A stretch of 46,366 bases of DNA from Vibrio sp. 99-8-1. GTDB taxonomy: Bacteria; Pseudomonadota; Gammaproteobacteria; Enterobacterales; Vibrionaceae. The stretch lies in assembly GCF_013114595.1 (NCBI RefSeq), contig NZ_VTXE01000038.1:1-46366 (forward strand), read 5' to 3'. Below, one piece after another: positions 1-9,341 of this stretch. The position numbers were made by a program, and so were the translations under genes. The notes under the pieces are model-generated. The model was given only the letters and a program-made list of their open reading frames with translations. It was not told where the DNA came from and made no database searches. Each line of letters opens with the position of its first letter. Positions within the stretch are counted from its first letter, which is position 1.

Positions 1-26
1 AGACTTTCGAAAAAGTGCTTAGGAAA

Positions 27-103
27 TGGTGGCTACTGCGGGATTTGAACCTGCGACCCCATCATTATGAGTGATGTGCTCTAACCAACTGAGCTAAGTA
101 GCC
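27..103 (-). tRNA. tRNA-Met (anticodon CAT), elongator type
   Basis: Reading the minus strand gives a complete 77-nt cloverleaf: acceptor GGCTACT pairing with AGTAGCC, D-arm containing AGCTCAGTTGGTTAGAGC, anticodon loop CTCATAA (anticodon CAT), T-arm GCAGGTTCAAATCCCGC region, and an encoded CCA at 27-29. The fully paired acceptor end beginning with G-C argues for elongator rather than initiator tRNA. It lies alone, downstream in orientation of its own promoter at 161-189. Confidence 0.95.
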
Positions 104-160
104 ATTTTATCTGTTTTGCTCTTGTTTCTAAGTTGTCTCCCAGAGACAAGAACGGAGCGC

Positions 161-189
161 ATTATGCTTATCTGTAGGAAAACCGTCAA
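161..189 (-). promoter_or_regulatory. sigma-70 promoter of tRNA-Met
   Basis: Minus strand shows TTGACG (184-189), a 17-bp spacer and CATAAT (161-166), followed by the GC-rich discriminator GCGCTCCG typical of stringently controlled stable-RNA promoters. The predicted start is near 155, giving a leader of about 50 nt that can form a TTGTCTC/GAGACAA hairpin before the tRNA. Confidence 0.75.
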
Positions 190-290
190 TAGTTTTTTTG
201 AATAAATCGCCTTGAATTGACTGTTCGAGGTTTTTTTAAACAAAGCGGGCTGTTTTTACCCAAAAAGTGATAACAATTATCAAACAATAA

Positions 291-320
291 ACAAAAAAAA
301 CCAGCAAATAAATGCTGGTT
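291..320 (-). terminator. Rho-independent terminator after ychF
   Basis: On the minus strand AACCAGCA, a 6-nt loop and TGCTGGTT are followed by an uninterrupted T-run (complement of 291-298). It lies just past the ychF stop codon and closes the pth-ychF unit. Confidence 0.85.
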
Positions 321-342
321 CAATTTTTAGCAATTGGTCTAT

Positions 343-1434
343 TTAGACATTGAAGCGGAAGTGAACAACGTCGCCATCTTTAACGATATAATCCTTCCCT
401 TCTAGGCGCCAGCGGCCTGCTTCTTTTGCTCCGCTTTCTCCGTTATATTGGATAAAGTCATCGTAGCCAACAACTTCTGCACGAATGAAGCCTTTTTCAA
501 AGTCAGTGTGGATCTTTCCTGCGGATTGAGGTGCAGTTGCGCCGATTGGAATAGTCCATGCGCGTACTTCTTTAACCCCAGCAGTAAAGTACGTCTGTAG
601 AGTAAGCAGTTCATAACCAGAACGAATAACTCGGTTTAACCCCGGCTCTTCAATGCCCATGTCTTCAAGGAACTCTGCACGATCTTCATCGTCGAGTTCT
701 GACAGTTCTGACTCAATGGCTGCACATACAGGAACAACAACGTTGTTCTCTTTTTCTGCATATTCGCGAACTTGGTCTAAATATGGGTTATTTTCAAATC
801 CATCTTCATTAACGTTAGCAATGTACATGGTAGGTTTTAGCGTTAAGAAGTTAAGGTAACCAATTGCGGCTAGTTCTTCTTTCGCTAAGGCCACTGTTCT
901 TGCCATACCACCTTCGGTGAGAACTGGCAGTAGTTTTTCTAAAACAGTGATCTCAAATTTAGCGTCTTTATCTCCGCCTTTGGCTTTTTTAGCTTGGCGT
1001 TGAATGGCTCTTTCACAAGAGTCGAGGTCCGCTAGAGCTAACTCTAAGTTGATGATTTCTATGTCTTCTAAAGGAGAAATTTTACCTGCAACATGAATAA
1101 TGTTTTCATTCTCAAAGCAGCGTACAACATGACCGATGGCATCGGTTTCGCGAATGTTAGCCAAGAATTTGTTACCTAAACCTTCTCCTTTTGACGCACC
1201 AGCAACTAAGCCTGCAATATCTACAAACTCCATGGTTGTAGGTAGTATGCGTTGTGGGTTAACTATTTTAGCTAATGCATCCAGTCGTAGATCTGGTACA
1301 GGAACAATGCCTGTATTTGGCTCGATGGTACAAAAAGGGAAGTTTGCTGCTTCAATGCCAGCTTTTGTCAGTGCATTGAACAGTGTTGATTTACCTACGT
1401 TTGGTAAGCCAACGATGCCACATTTAAAACCCAT
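343..1434 (-). CDS. ychF: Ribosome-binding ATPase YchF (Obg-like)
   Basis: YchF/OLA1 is a universally conserved P-loop NTPase of the Obg family that prefers ATP and binds ribosomes; it is linked to translation and oxidative-stress responses. The 363-residue length is typical. The P-loop is seen at residues 9-16 (GLPNVGKS), the G3 motif as DIAGL at 72-76, and the altered base-recognition motif near residue 207 reads NVNED rather than NKxD, consistent with the relaxed nucleotide specificity of the family. The C-terminal ~80 residues form the TGS domain. It sits 10 bp downstream of pth, an arrangement conserved in gamma-proteobacteria, so the two are probably cotranscribed. Confidence 0.97.
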   Translation of the reverse strand: MGFKCGIVGLPNVGKSTLFNALTKAGIEAANFPFCTIEPNTGIVPVPDLRLDALAKIVNPQRILPTTMEFVDIAGLVAGASKGEGLGNKFLANIRETDAIGHVVRCFENENIIHVAGKISPLEDIEIINLELALADLDSCERAIQRQAKKAKGGDKDAKFEITVLEKLLPVLTEGGMARTVALAKEELAAIGYLNFLTLKPTMYIANVNEDGFENNPYLDQVREYAEKENNVVVPVCAAIESELSELDDEDRAEFLEDMGIEEPGLNRVIRSGYELLTLQTYFTAGVKEVRAWTIPIGATAPQSAGKIHTDFEKGFIRAEVVGYDDFIQYNGESGAKEAGRWRLEGKDYIVKDGDVVHFRFNV

Positions 1435-1444
1435 GATATAAACC

Positions 1445-2035
1445 TTATTCTGCTTTGAACGTATGTAAGCGATTCTGAGCCTTGTTTAGGCCATCTTTTA
1501 ATAAGATGTCGAGGCTGCGTACGGACTCATCCACTACCGCCTCAATGCACTCCTGCTCTTTGGCAGGTGCTTTACCTAATACAAAGCCTGACACTTTGTC
1601 TTTATGCCCCGGATGACCAATGCCAATCCGTAAGCGGTAGAAATCTTTATTATTGCCTAATTTACTAATGGTATCGCGTAAACCGTTATGTCCGCCATGG
1701 CCGCCACCTTTTTTAAATTTACCAACGCCAGGAGGAAGATCGAGTTCATCATGTGCGACCATGATCTCTTCTGGTTTTATTTGATAAAATTTAGCAAGCG
1801 CAGCTACTGATTTACCTGACAGGTTCATAAAAGTAGTGGGGATTAACAAACGAAGATCCTGTCCATTGGCCGTGATTCTTCCGGTGTATCCAAAAAACTT
1901 ACTTTCGTTTTTTAAAATAACGTTATGAACTCTTGCCAATTCTTCAACGACCCATGCTCCGGCATTATGTCGGGTTTTAGCATATTCAGGGCCAGGGTTA
2001 GCTAGTCCTACGAGTAGTTTTATCTCTTGACTCAC
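1445..2035 (-). CDS. pth: Peptidyl-tRNA hydrolase
   Basis: Pth cleaves peptidyl-tRNAs released by stalled ribosomes, recycling tRNA; the protein is cytosolic and essential in E. coli. Family residues visible here: Asn13 in the NPGP motif, catalytic His23 in TRHNAG, the FMNLSG motif near residue 70, the HDELDLPPG acidic motif near 95-103 and the glycine-rich GGHGGHNG stretch. At 196 residues it has the usual length. It is the first gene of a two-gene unit with ychF, and the terminator at 2135-2166 separates it from prs, so its promoter should lie in 2036-2130. Confidence 0.97.
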   Translation of the reverse strand: MSQEIKLLVGLANPGPEYAKTRHNAGAWVVEELARVHNVILKNESKFFGYTGRITANGQDLRLLIPTTFMNLSGKSVAALAKFYQIKPEEIMVAHDELDLPPGVGKFKKGGGHGGHNGLRDTISKLGNNKDFYRLRIGIGHPGHKDKVSGFVLGKAPAKEQECIEAVVDESVRSLDILLKDGLNKAQNRLHTFKAE

Positions 2036-2134
2036 GGTTTAGATCTCTCATGCAATAACAAAAAGCGCGATATGATAGCACAGGGAAGTAGAAAGATGCG
2101 ATATCACTTTATCTTGCGCTGAGGCTAAATAATA

Positions 2135-2166
2135 AAAAACGCTCCACTAGCGTGAAGCGTTTTTTT
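2135..2166 (-). terminator. Terminator of the lolB-ispE-prs unit
   Basis: A 9-bp stem (2139-2147 with 2152-2160) closed by a 4-nt loop is flanked by A-run and T-run on the two sides, so it could work in both directions. Its position just after the prs stop codon indicates that it ends the prs transcript. Confidence 0.85.
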
Positions 2167-2239
2167 AAACTGTCTAACAGCTAAGTTCCTTAACTAGTGA
2201 AGAGCCAGATTAGGCCTTATTTACCAGTTAACCTCGAAC

Positions 2240-3184
2240 TTAGTTAAACATCGCTGAGATAGATTCTTCGTTACTGATACGACGAATCGCTTCTGCCAGC
2301 ATACTAGATAAAGTCAGTTGAGTTACTTTTCCTGTTGCTGCCATCTCTTCAGTTAGTTTAATAGAGTCAGTGATGATTACTTGATCTAACACTGAGCTAC
2401 CAATGTTTTTAGCTGCATTTCCAGAGAAAACGGCGTGCGTTGCGTATGCGTATACGCGTTTTGCACCGCGTTGTTTCAGTGCTTCCGCTGCTTTACACAA
2501 AGTACCGCCAGTATCGATCATGTCGTCAACGATAACGCAATCTCTGCCTTCCACTTCTCCGATCAAGTTCATCACTTCTGAAACGTTGGCGCGAGGACGA
2601 CGTTTATCTACGATAGCGATATCTACATTGCCAAGGGCTTTTGCTGTTGCACGTGCACGCACAACGCCACCTAGGTCTGGAGAAACTACAACAGGATCTT
2701 CTAGTCCACGAGCAATCATATCTTCAAGAAGAACTGGTGTACCAAAGATGTTATCTACTGGCACATCGAAGAAGCCTTGAATTTGCTCAGCGTGCAGGTC
2801 AATGGTTAGTACGCGGTCAACGCCTACGTTAGAAAGGAAGTCTGCAACAACCTTTGCTGTAATAGGCACACGAGCAGAACGTACACGACGATCTTGGCGA
2901 GCATAGCCAAAATATGGAATAACAGCAGTAATACGGCCCGCAGAAGCGCGGCGCATTGCGTCTATCATAACCACCAATTCCATTAAGTTGTCATTGGTTG
3001 GTGCACAAGTAGATTGGATAATGAATACATCACTACCACGAACATTTTCATTGATCTGTACTGCGACTTCTCCATCAGAGAAACGGTCGACAGTAGCATC
3101 ACCAAGGGAAATATAGAGACGATCAGCAATACGTTGGGCTAGTTCAGGTGTAGCGTTACCAGCAAATAGCTTCATATCAGGCAC
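2240..3184 (-). CDS. prs: Ribose-phosphate pyrophosphokinase (PRPP synthetase)
   Basis: Prs converts ribose 5-phosphate and ATP to PRPP, the precursor of purine, pyrimidine, histidine, tryptophan and NAD synthesis. The 314-residue protein closely follows the E. coli enzyme from its MPDMKLFAGNA start to the ISNEESISAMF end. The PRPP-binding loop is seen as DCVIVDDMIDTGGT near residues 215-228, and the flexible-loop RQDRR and KRRP motifs are present. It begins 28 bp after ispE, so lolB-ispE-prs forms one operon, with the visible terminator at 2135-2166. Confidence 0.98.
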   Translation of the reverse strand: MPDMKLFAGNATPELAQRIADRLYISLGDATVDRFSDGEVAVQINENVRGSDVFIIQSTCAPTNDNLMELVVMIDAMRRASAGRITAVIPYFGYARQDRRVRSARVPITAKVVADFLSNVGVDRVLTIDLHAEQIQGFFDVPVDNIFGTPVLLEDMIARGLEDPVVVSPDLGGVVRARATAKALGNVDIAIVDKRRPRANVSEVMNLIGEVEGRDCVIVDDMIDTGGTLCKAAEALKQRGAKRVYAYATHAVFSGNAAKNIGSSVLDQVIITDSIKLTEEMAATGKVTQLTLSSMLAEAIRRISNEESISAMFN

Positions 3185-3212
3185 GGTGGAAACCTCAGGG
3201 TTGCGTCCAGTT

Positions 3213-4085
3213 TTAAGTCGGTTGGGTATTAGCTAACTTATAGTTAGCCAGTGTCTCATGTAAGGGCGATATATTTCGTCCTTGGGCAATAAAGGCCGAG
3301 ACATTGTCAGGAAGTTTATTTAATACTTGTTCAGCTTCATAGTGGTTGTCGAATTCAGCAAAAACACATGAACCTGTACCAGTCAATCTTGACGGCGCGT
3401 ATTGTAGCAGCCATGAAAGTTGCTGATCAACCTCTGGATACAGCATTCGCACTATTTTTTCGCAATCGTTTACGTATTGTGTGCTTAATAACGTTGATAC
3501 CGGCCGTTTGGGCGTATCTCTCGTTAGATCTGGATGATTAAAAATATCAGCTGTGGATATACTGACATTTGGACGAACAACTAGGTAAACTTTTTCTTCT
3601 ACTTGAACGGGTTGAAGTTTTTCACCGACACCTTCTGCGAAGGCGGCAAAACCTTGAACGAATACAGGCACATCTGCGCCGAGCTTTAGTCCTAGTTGCG
3701 CCAGTTCTTCCTTAGGTAAATTAATGCCCCACAAGACATTTAATGCAACAAGTGCGGTTGCGGCATTCGATGAACCACCACCAATGCCGCCCCCCATTGG
3801 AAGCCGCTTATCTAGGTAGATGTTTGCTCCCAAGTTCGATGATGATGAATGTTGTTGTAGCGATTTCGCCGCTTGCCAGATCAGGTTCTGCTGTTCTGGT
3901 AATCCCTCTATTTTTGACTCAATGCGAATATGGCCGGTCTCGTTCGTTTCAATAGTGAGAGTGTCACCATAATCAATAAACTGAAATAGAGTTTGTAGGT
4001 CATGGTAGCCGTTTTCTCGTTGTCCTGTGATGTAAAGAAACAGGTTCAGTTTCGCTGGAGATGGCCACACTGTCTTGTTGTTCAT
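3213..4085 (-). CDS. ispE: 4-(cytidine 5'-diphospho)-2-C-methyl-D-erythritol kinase
   Basis: IspE is the GHMP-family kinase that phosphorylates CDP-methylerythritol in the non-mevalonate (MEP) isoprenoid pathway. The 290-residue sequence begins with the substrate-binding PAKLNL motif (residues 10-15) and contains the glycine-rich ATP loop PMGGGIGGGSSNAA at 96-109 and the LGADVP motif carrying the catalytic Asp near residue 140. Its start codon overlaps the lolB stop codon by 4 bp, suggesting translational coupling. Confidence 0.97.
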   Translation of the reverse strand: MNNKTVWPSPAKLNLFLYITGQRENGYHDLQTLFQFIDYGDTLTIETNETGHIRIESKIEGLPEQQNLIWQAAKSLQQHSSSSNLGANIYLDKRLPMGGGIGGGSSNAATALVALNVLWGINLPKEELAQLGLKLGADVPVFVQGFAAFAEGVGEKLQPVQVEEKVYLVVRPNVSISTADIFNHPDLTRDTPKRPVSTLLSTQYVNDCEKIVRMLYPEVDQQLSWLLQYAPSRLTGTGSCVFAEFDNHYEAEQVLNKLPDNVSAFIAQGRNISPLHETLANYKLANTQPT

Positions 4086-4687
4086 TGGCCAAGCTTCCAG
4101 TTTGAGACAACGATATTCAGTACGTTGTCCGCGTCTCTCAGGGTCATTTTATTAGGGAGTGGTGTGCTGCCAATGTCTTGGTAACGAGAGTAACTCATGC
4201 GCCATTTTTTGCCATCAATCGTCTTACGCAGAGAACTTAATGTGTGGTTCTCGTCCAGTGCGTAGCTGTCTGCCTGAGTCGGTAAGCCTTTAATCCAATC
4301 TTGCATCTGCTCTACTGGAAACATAATGTGAGTGAGTTGATAGAATAGACGGTTAGCGCTGCTGTCTTGATAAACTTGATTGTCTGAGGTGACAATTTTA
4401 GCACCCTGATCATCTATGGTTAGCGTTAACATGGTTTTACCGAGCACATTAATCAGCCGGAGTTTGCTCAACTCAGCGGTGTGTTTCCAGTTAAAGCTAA
4501 CGCTTAATCGATCTTTTGGTGAGCGAAAGCCGATTTTCCCTGACGCTTCAAATTGTTCGATTGCGGTTAGGCGTGCTTGATGCGATTGCCATTCAACGGT
4601 GGTTTTCGATTGCTCTGGCAATGTTTCACAACCTGCCACAAGCAAAATAGACAAAACTAAAAAGATAAACTTATTGAAATTTTTCAT
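4082..4687 (-). CDS. lolB: Outer-membrane lipoprotein insertion factor LolB
   Basis: LolB receives lipoproteins from periplasmic LolA and inserts them into the inner leaflet of the outer membrane; it is itself a lipoprotein. The 201-residue ORF has a lipoprotein signal with lipobox LVAGC, lipidated Cys20, and the body shows the LolA/LolB pattern (conserved SVSFNWKH and IKGLP segments). It overlaps ispE by 4 bp. The lolB-ispE-prs order opposite hemA is the standard gamma-proteobacterial arrangement. Confidence 0.95.
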   Translation of the reverse strand: MKNFNKFIFLVLSILLVAGCETLPEQSKTTVEWQSHQARLTAIEQFEASGKIGFRSPKDRLSVSFNWKHTAELSKLRLINVLGKTMLTLTIDDQGAKIVTSDNQVYQDSSANRLFYQLTHIMFPVEQMQDWIKGLPTQADSYALDENHTLSSLRKTIDGKKWRMSYSRYQDIGSTPLPNKMTLRDADNVLNIVVSNWKLGQ

Positions 4688-4867
4688 TTTGATGGTTTTA
4701 TGTTCGTTTTTTAGTGATTAACAAGGTTTTTATTACAACTTTAGGGGTAACTATATCATCGAAATCACGAAGTCAGTAAAACAAATAGCTCCAACCCTTT
4801 TAATACAAGAGCCCATAAAGTAAAATTCTGTTTTTGATTTATTTTCTAACCTGAGAATTCATATTTA

Positions 4868-6136
4868 ATGTCTTTGCTTGCTATTGGTATCAATCACAAT
4901 ACAGCGTCGGTTGAGTTGCGAGAAAAGGTTGCTTTTTCCCCTGACAAAGTGACAGAGGCTCATCAGCAACTAAAATCTAGTGCATACGTTAACAGCGGGG
5001 TGATTATATCTACCTGCAATCGAACGGAAATATATTGTGATTTAAAAAACTCTGCCAATAAAAGCAAAGTTATTGAATGGTTGACTGACTTTCATCAGGT
5101 TAAGTCCGAAGAGTTAAAACCGAGTCTCTATATCTATGAAGAGCAAGCGGCCATAAAACATTTAATGCGAGTCTCTTGTGGCTTGGATTCATTGGTGCTG
5201 GGCGAACCACAGATACTCGGTCAAGTTAAGCAATCATATGCGTCGGCTAGAGAAGATATGTCGGTTGATGCAACGATTGAAAAACTCTTTCAAAAAACAT
5301 TCTCTGTCGCTAAACGAGTACGTACTGAAACAGATATTGGCGGAAATGCCGTTTCTGTTGCGTATGCTGCTTGTACATTGGCGAAGCATATTTTTGAATC
5401 TATTGCGAACTCAACAGTGTTGCTCGTTGGGGCAGGTGAGACGATAGAGTTGGTGGCGAAGCATTTAGCTGACAATGGTTGCAGTAAAATCATTGTGGCT
5501 AACCGTACTCGCGAAAGAGCGATGGGGTTAGCTGAGCAATTTGGTGCTGAAGTTATTAGCTTGCAAGAGATCCCAGACCACTTGTATCGAGCCGATATCG
5601 TAATTAGTTCTACCGCAAGTCCTTTGCCTATAATTGGCAAAGGTATGGTTGAAACTGCGATTCGCAAGCGAAAGAGACAGCCGATTCTTATTGTTGATAT
5701 TGCAGTACCTAGAGATGTAGAGCAGCAAGTAGGTGACCTTAATGACATCTATTTGTATACTGTCGACGATCTGCAGTCTATTGTGAACCAAAATATCGAA
5801 CAGCGAAAAGTGGAAGCGATCCAAGCCGAAGCGATTGTATCTGAAGAAAGTGCCGTCTTTATGACTTGGCTTCGTTCTTTACAAGCTGTTGATAGCATTC
5901 GAGAATATCGCAATTCAGCAAATGTCATACGTGAAGAGTTAATGGCAAAAAGCATTCAGTCACTTGCTTCTGGTGGTGATCCTGAAAAAATATTGCTGGA
6001 GTTAAGCAACAAACTGACAAATCGATTGATCCATGCTCCGACACGCGCACTACAAAGTGCCGCTGAGCAGGGTGAACCAGAAAAACTCTCTGTAATAAGG
6101 CAGAGTCTAGGTCTTGACGACCTCCAACAGAATTAA
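4868..6136 (+). CDS. hemA: Glutamyl-tRNA reductase
   Basis: HemA reduces glutamyl-tRNA(Glu) to glutamate-1-semialdehyde with NADPH, the first committed step of C5-pathway heme synthesis. At 422 residues it has the normal length. The nucleophilic Cys50 sits in STCNRTEIY, the catalytic-domain motif LGEPQILGQVK lies near 110-120, and the NADPH fold is marked by LLVGAGET near 184. It is the first gene of a tightly spaced run (prfA starts 8 bp after its stop). It diverges from lolB across 180 bp (4688-4867) in which both promoters must lie. Confidence 0.97.
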   Translation: MSLLAIGINHNTASVELREKVAFSPDKVTEAHQQLKSSAYVNSGVIISTCNRTEIYCDLKNSANKSKVIEWLTDFHQVKSEELKPSLYIYEEQAAIKHLMRVSCGLDSLVLGEPQILGQVKQSYASAREDMSVDATIEKLFQKTFSVAKRVRTETDIGGNAVSVAYAACTLAKHIFESIANSTVLLVGAGETIELVAKHLADNGCSKIIVANRTRERAMGLAEQFGAEVISLQEIPDHLYRADIVISSTASPLPIIGKGMVETAIRKRKRQPILIVDIAVPRDVEQQVGDLNDIYLYTVDDLQSIVNQNIEQRKVEAIQAEAIVSEESAVFMTWLRSLQAVDSIREYRNSANVIREELMAKSIQSLASGGDPEKILLELSNKLTNRLIHAPTRALQSAAEQGEPEKLSVIRQSLGLDDLQQN

Positions 6137-6144
6137 AGAAGACT

Positions 6145-7233
6145 ATGAAATCATCCATTCTTACCAAGCTTGAAACCCTCGTAGAGCGTTATGAGGAAGT
6201 TCAGCATCTTCTTGGTGATCCCGGTATTATCGGTGACCAAGACAAATTTCGTGCACTCTCAAAAGAATATTCTCAATTAGAAGAAGTGACAAAATGCTTC
6301 CAAGCTTATCAGCAAGCTCAGGATGATCTTATCGCTGCGCAAGAGATGGCGAAAGAAGACGATCAAGAGATGCGTGAAATGGCTCAGGAGGAGATTAAGG
6401 ATGCCAAGGCTTTAATCGAAAAACTGGCTGATGAATTGCAGATACTGTTGATTCCTAAAGACCCGAATGATGAGCGAAACTGTTTCCTTGAAATCCGTGC
6501 TGGTGCTGGTGGCGATGAAGCTGGCATCTTTGCTGGCGATCTGTTCCGCATGTATAGCAAGTTTGCCGAGAAGATGGGTTGGAGAGTGGAAGTGATGAGC
6601 TCCAATATTTCTGAGCAGGGTGGCTATAAAGAGATGATAGCTAAAGTGTCTGGAGATGGTGCGTATGGCGTACTGAAATTTGAGTCAGGTGGGCACCGTG
6701 TTCAACGTGTTCCTGCTACTGAATCTCAAGGCCGGGTTCATACCTCAGCATGTACTGTTGCGGTTATGGCTGAAATTCCAGAAGCTGAATTACCACAAAT
6801 TAAAACCGCAGATTTAAAAATCGATACCTTCCGGGCATCAGGTGCCGGTGGTCAGCACGTTAACACCACTGATTCTGCGATACGAATTACTCACTTACCT
6901 ACGGGAACCGTTGTTGAGTGTCAGGATGAACGTTCACAGCACAAAAACAAAGCGAAAGCGATGTCTGTTCTTGCTGCGCGTATTATTCAGGTTGAAGAGG
7001 CTCGTCGAGCTGCTGAAGTGTCAGATACACGTCGTAACCTACTAGGAACGGGTGATCGAAGTGATCGTATCCGCACCTATAATTACCCTCAGGGCCGTGT
7101 TTCTGATCACCGTATTACCTTAACGCTATATCGTTTAGCGGAAATAATGGAAGGTGATCTACAAAGCTTGGTTGATCCTGTGCTACAGGAGCATCAGGCG
7201 GATCAGCTCGCAGCATTGTCAGAACAGTATTAA
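6145..7233 (+). CDS. prfA: Peptide chain release factor 1
   Basis: RF1 recognises UAA and UAG stop codons and triggers peptide release. The discriminator tripeptide PAT (residues 190-192) marks RF1 rather than RF2 (SPF), and the catalytic GGQ is at 235-237. The 362-residue length is normal. It lies between hemA and prmC, whose product methylates the GGQ glutamine of this protein, a functionally meaningful gene order. Confidence 0.98.
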   Translation: MKSSILTKLETLVERYEEVQHLLGDPGIIGDQDKFRALSKEYSQLEEVTKCFQAYQQAQDDLIAAQEMAKEDDQEMREMAQEEIKDAKALIEKLADELQILLIPKDPNDERNCFLEIRAGAGGDEAGIFAGDLFRMYSKFAEKMGWRVEVMSSNISEQGGYKEMIAKVSGDGAYGVLKFESGGHRVQRVPATESQGRVHTSACTVAVMAEIPEAELPQIKTADLKIDTFRASGAGGQHVNTTDSAIRITHLPTGTVVECQDERSQHKNKAKAMSVLAARIIQVEEARRAAEVSDTRRNLLGTGDRSDRIRTYNYPQGRVSDHRITLTLYRLAEIMEGDLQSLVDPVLQEHQADQLAALSEQY

Positions 7234-7237
7234 TTGG

Positions 7238-8101
7238 ATGTCTGACAGCACGACCATAGAAGCAACACTAAAAGCTGCCATTATCTCTTTGCAACAGAGC
7301 GGCAGTGAATCGCCATCATTGGATAGTGCGGTGTTGCTTTGCCACGTTTTAAAGAAATCACGAAGTTATCTACTCACTTGGCCGGATAAAGAGCTGGAAC
7401 CTCAGCAGCAGCAAGAGTTTAGTCGTTTACTCAACCGACGTTCACTCGGTGAACCTGTAGCGTATATCACCGGAGAGAGAGAGTTCTGGTCGTTACCGCT
7501 TAAAGTCTCGCCTTCTACTCTAATTCCTAGACCAGATACGGAACGCTTGGTGGAACTGGCGTTAGATAAAGCAGTTTCTGGACATCAAGATATTTTGGAT
7601 CTGGGTACTGGTACCGGTGCGATAGCATTAGCTTTGGCGTCTGAACTGCCGGATAGCCGTGTTATTGGGGTGGACTTGCGTGACGAAGCGGTTCAACTAG
7701 CAATAGAAAATGCGAACAGCTTGGCGATGAAAAATGCTGAGTTTTTGCAGGGTAGCTGGTTTGAACCTATAGATAAGCAAAAAAATGGAACAAAGTTTGC
7801 TTTGATTGTCTCTAATCCTCCCTATATTGAGAAAAATGATCCACATCTTGCGCAAGGTGATGTTCGGTTTGAACCGTTATCAGCGCTAGTGGCGGAAGAG
7901 AAAGGGCTTGCGGACATAAAGCATATCGCCAATTGCGCCCGTCAGTATCTTGATAGTGCGGGTTGGTTGCTGTTTGAGCATGGGTTCGAACAAGGAGAGG
8001 CTGTTCGTCTTATTATGCAAGATCTTGGCTATACTAGTGTGTTGACTGAGAAAGATTATGCTGGAAATGATAGAGTGACCCTCGGTCAATATTTCCATTA
8101 A
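7238..8101 (+). CDS. prmC: Release factor glutamine N5-methyltransferase
   Basis: PrmC (HemK) uses S-adenosylmethionine to methylate the GGQ glutamine of RF1 and RF2. The SAM-binding motif DLGTGTGAIAL starts at Asp121 and the substrate-binding NPPY motif starts at Asn193. The open frame extends upstream into prfA to 7154, but homologous sequence begins with MSDSTTIEATL and the ATG at 7238 lies 4 bp after the prfA stop, so I use that start (287 residues). Confidence 0.96.
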   Translation: MSDSTTIEATLKAAIISLQQSGSESPSLDSAVLLCHVLKKSRSYLLTWPDKELEPQQQQEFSRLLNRRSLGEPVAYITGEREFWSLPLKVSPSTLIPRPDTERLVELALDKAVSGHQDILDLGTGTGAIALALASELPDSRVIGVDLRDEAVQLAIENANSLAMKNAEFLQGSWFEPIDKQKNGTKFALIVSNPPYIEKNDPHLAQGDVRFEPLSALVAEEKGLADIKHIANCARQYLDSAGWLLFEHGFEQGEAVRLIMQDLGYTSVLTEKDYAGNDRVTLGQYFH

Positions 8102-8129
8102 AAAATTTATCGTTTAAAGAGAGAATACC

Positions 8130-8513
8130 GTGTATTTGGCACTAAAAAACATCCATCTATTATCCATCGCGTTGAGTGCGATCTTATTATCTGTTCGTTT
8201 TGCATTAGTGATGGCGAATTCTCAGTTAATAGACAAGAAATTTATTAAAATTGCCCCACATGTGGTTGATACTGTTCTATTGTTAACCGGTATTGGTTTG
8301 ATTATTTCACTAGGCTTTATACCTTTTACTGCTGGAACGGAATGGTTCACCCAAAAAGTAACCTGTATTTTGGCGTATTTCGCATTAGGCTTTTTTGCCT
8401 TAAAAATGGCGAAGAATAAATTATTAAGAATTTTCGCTTTTTTTGGTGCATTAGGTTGGTTGGTTATGGCGGCAAACATCGCGATGACTAAAACATCTTC
8501 TTTAATGGGATAA
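8130..8513 (+). CDS. sirB2: SirB2 family membrane protein
   Basis: This 127-residue, strongly hydrophobic protein has four apparent membrane segments (about 5-27, 44-65, 74-92 and 98-121), as in the SirB2 family (YchQ in E. coli). The name comes from an old screen for Salmonella invasion-gene regulators; the biochemical role is unknown. The start is GTG with an AGAGAG ribosome site upstream. Its stop is 3 bp before sirB1, within the hemA-kdsA run. Confidence 0.85.
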   Translation: MYLALKNIHLLSIALSAILLSVRFALVMANSQLIDKKFIKIAPHVVDTVLLLTGIGLIISLGFIPFTAGTEWFTQKVTCILAYFALGFFALKMAKNKLLRIFAFFGALGWLVMAANIAMTKTSSLMG

Positions 8514-8516
8514 AAC

Positions 8517-9326
8517 ATGTTTGATCTGTTTGACGAAGACTTGGATCAGCTAGAGTTGGTGGAAGGCGCCATTGCCTTAAACCATGCAGTTAATCCTGAA
8601 ACAGAAGTGATTTGGGTTGAAAAAGAGTTAGATAAGCTGTTTCGTGAGGCGGAACTGCTGTTAGTTAATGAAACCGATGAAAAGCAGAAATTTGAATCGT
8701 TTCTAAGAATTTTTTACCACCATTGGCAGTTCCAAGGTGACAGTGAAGCGTACTTCTCATCTGAAAATGCCTTTATAGATAAAGTATTGCAACGCAAAAA
8801 AGGCATCCCAGTTAGCCTTGGTGCGCTGTTGCTCTATTTTGGTCGGAAGCTAGGGTTTCCCTTGGAAGGAATTACCTTCCCAACGCAATTTATCGTTAAA
8901 GTCACTTGGTTTGATGAACGACCACAATATATCAACCCTTATAACGGTGAATATGTTGCTGAGCACATTTTGCGTGCGTGGCTTATTGGGCATGAAGGGC
9001 CACTTGCGGAACTGAAATCTGAGCATTTAGAATCCGCGGATCACCCAACAGTGATAGGTCGCTGGTTAGCGATTTTAAAAAGTGCGCTGCTAAGGGAAGA
9101 GCGTTATACCCTAGCATTGAAATGCACTGATTTGGCATTATCTTTTGTTCCTGATGATCCGTATGAGATTCGCGATAGAGGTTTTATCTATCAACAGCTG
9201 GAATGCCATCAGATTGCAAAAAATGATTATCAATTTTTTATCGATCAATGTCCGGAAGACCCAGCGGCAGAACTGCTAAAAAGCCAGTTAAATGCCTTGG
9301 ATGAAAACTCCGTAACTATTCATTAA
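8517..9326 (+). CDS. sirB1: SirB1 family protein (transglutaminase-like/TPR)
   Basis: A 269-residue protein of the SirB1/YchA family. The N-terminal half resembles the transglutaminase-like core (LQRKKGIPVSLGALLLYF and a GFPLEGI-FPTQFIVK stretch). The C-terminal part, about residues 185-260, looks like helical TPR repeats. Its molecular function is not established. It follows sirB2 by 3 bp and precedes kdsA by 15 bp, a neighbourhood conserved in enterics and vibrios. Confidence 0.85.
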   Translation: MFDLFDEDLDQLELVEGAIALNHAVNPETEVIWVEKELDKLFREAELLLVNETDEKQKFESFLRIFYHHWQFQGDSEAYFSSENAFIDKVLQRKKGIPVSLGALLLYFGRKLGFPLEGITFPTQFIVKVTWFDERPQYINPYNGEYVAEHILRAWLIGHEGPLAELKSEHLESADHPTVIGRWLAILKSALLREERYTLALKCTDLALSFVPDDPYEIRDRGFIYQQLECHQIAKNDYQFFIDQCPEDPAAELLKSQLNALDENSVTIH

Positions 9327-9341
9327 AAGTAGAGAACTACA

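Noticed and set aside
7154..7237. Longer N-terminus for PrmC beginning inside prfA
   Set aside because: The extra 28 residues are the prfA end read in another frame; the ATG at 7238 matches the family.
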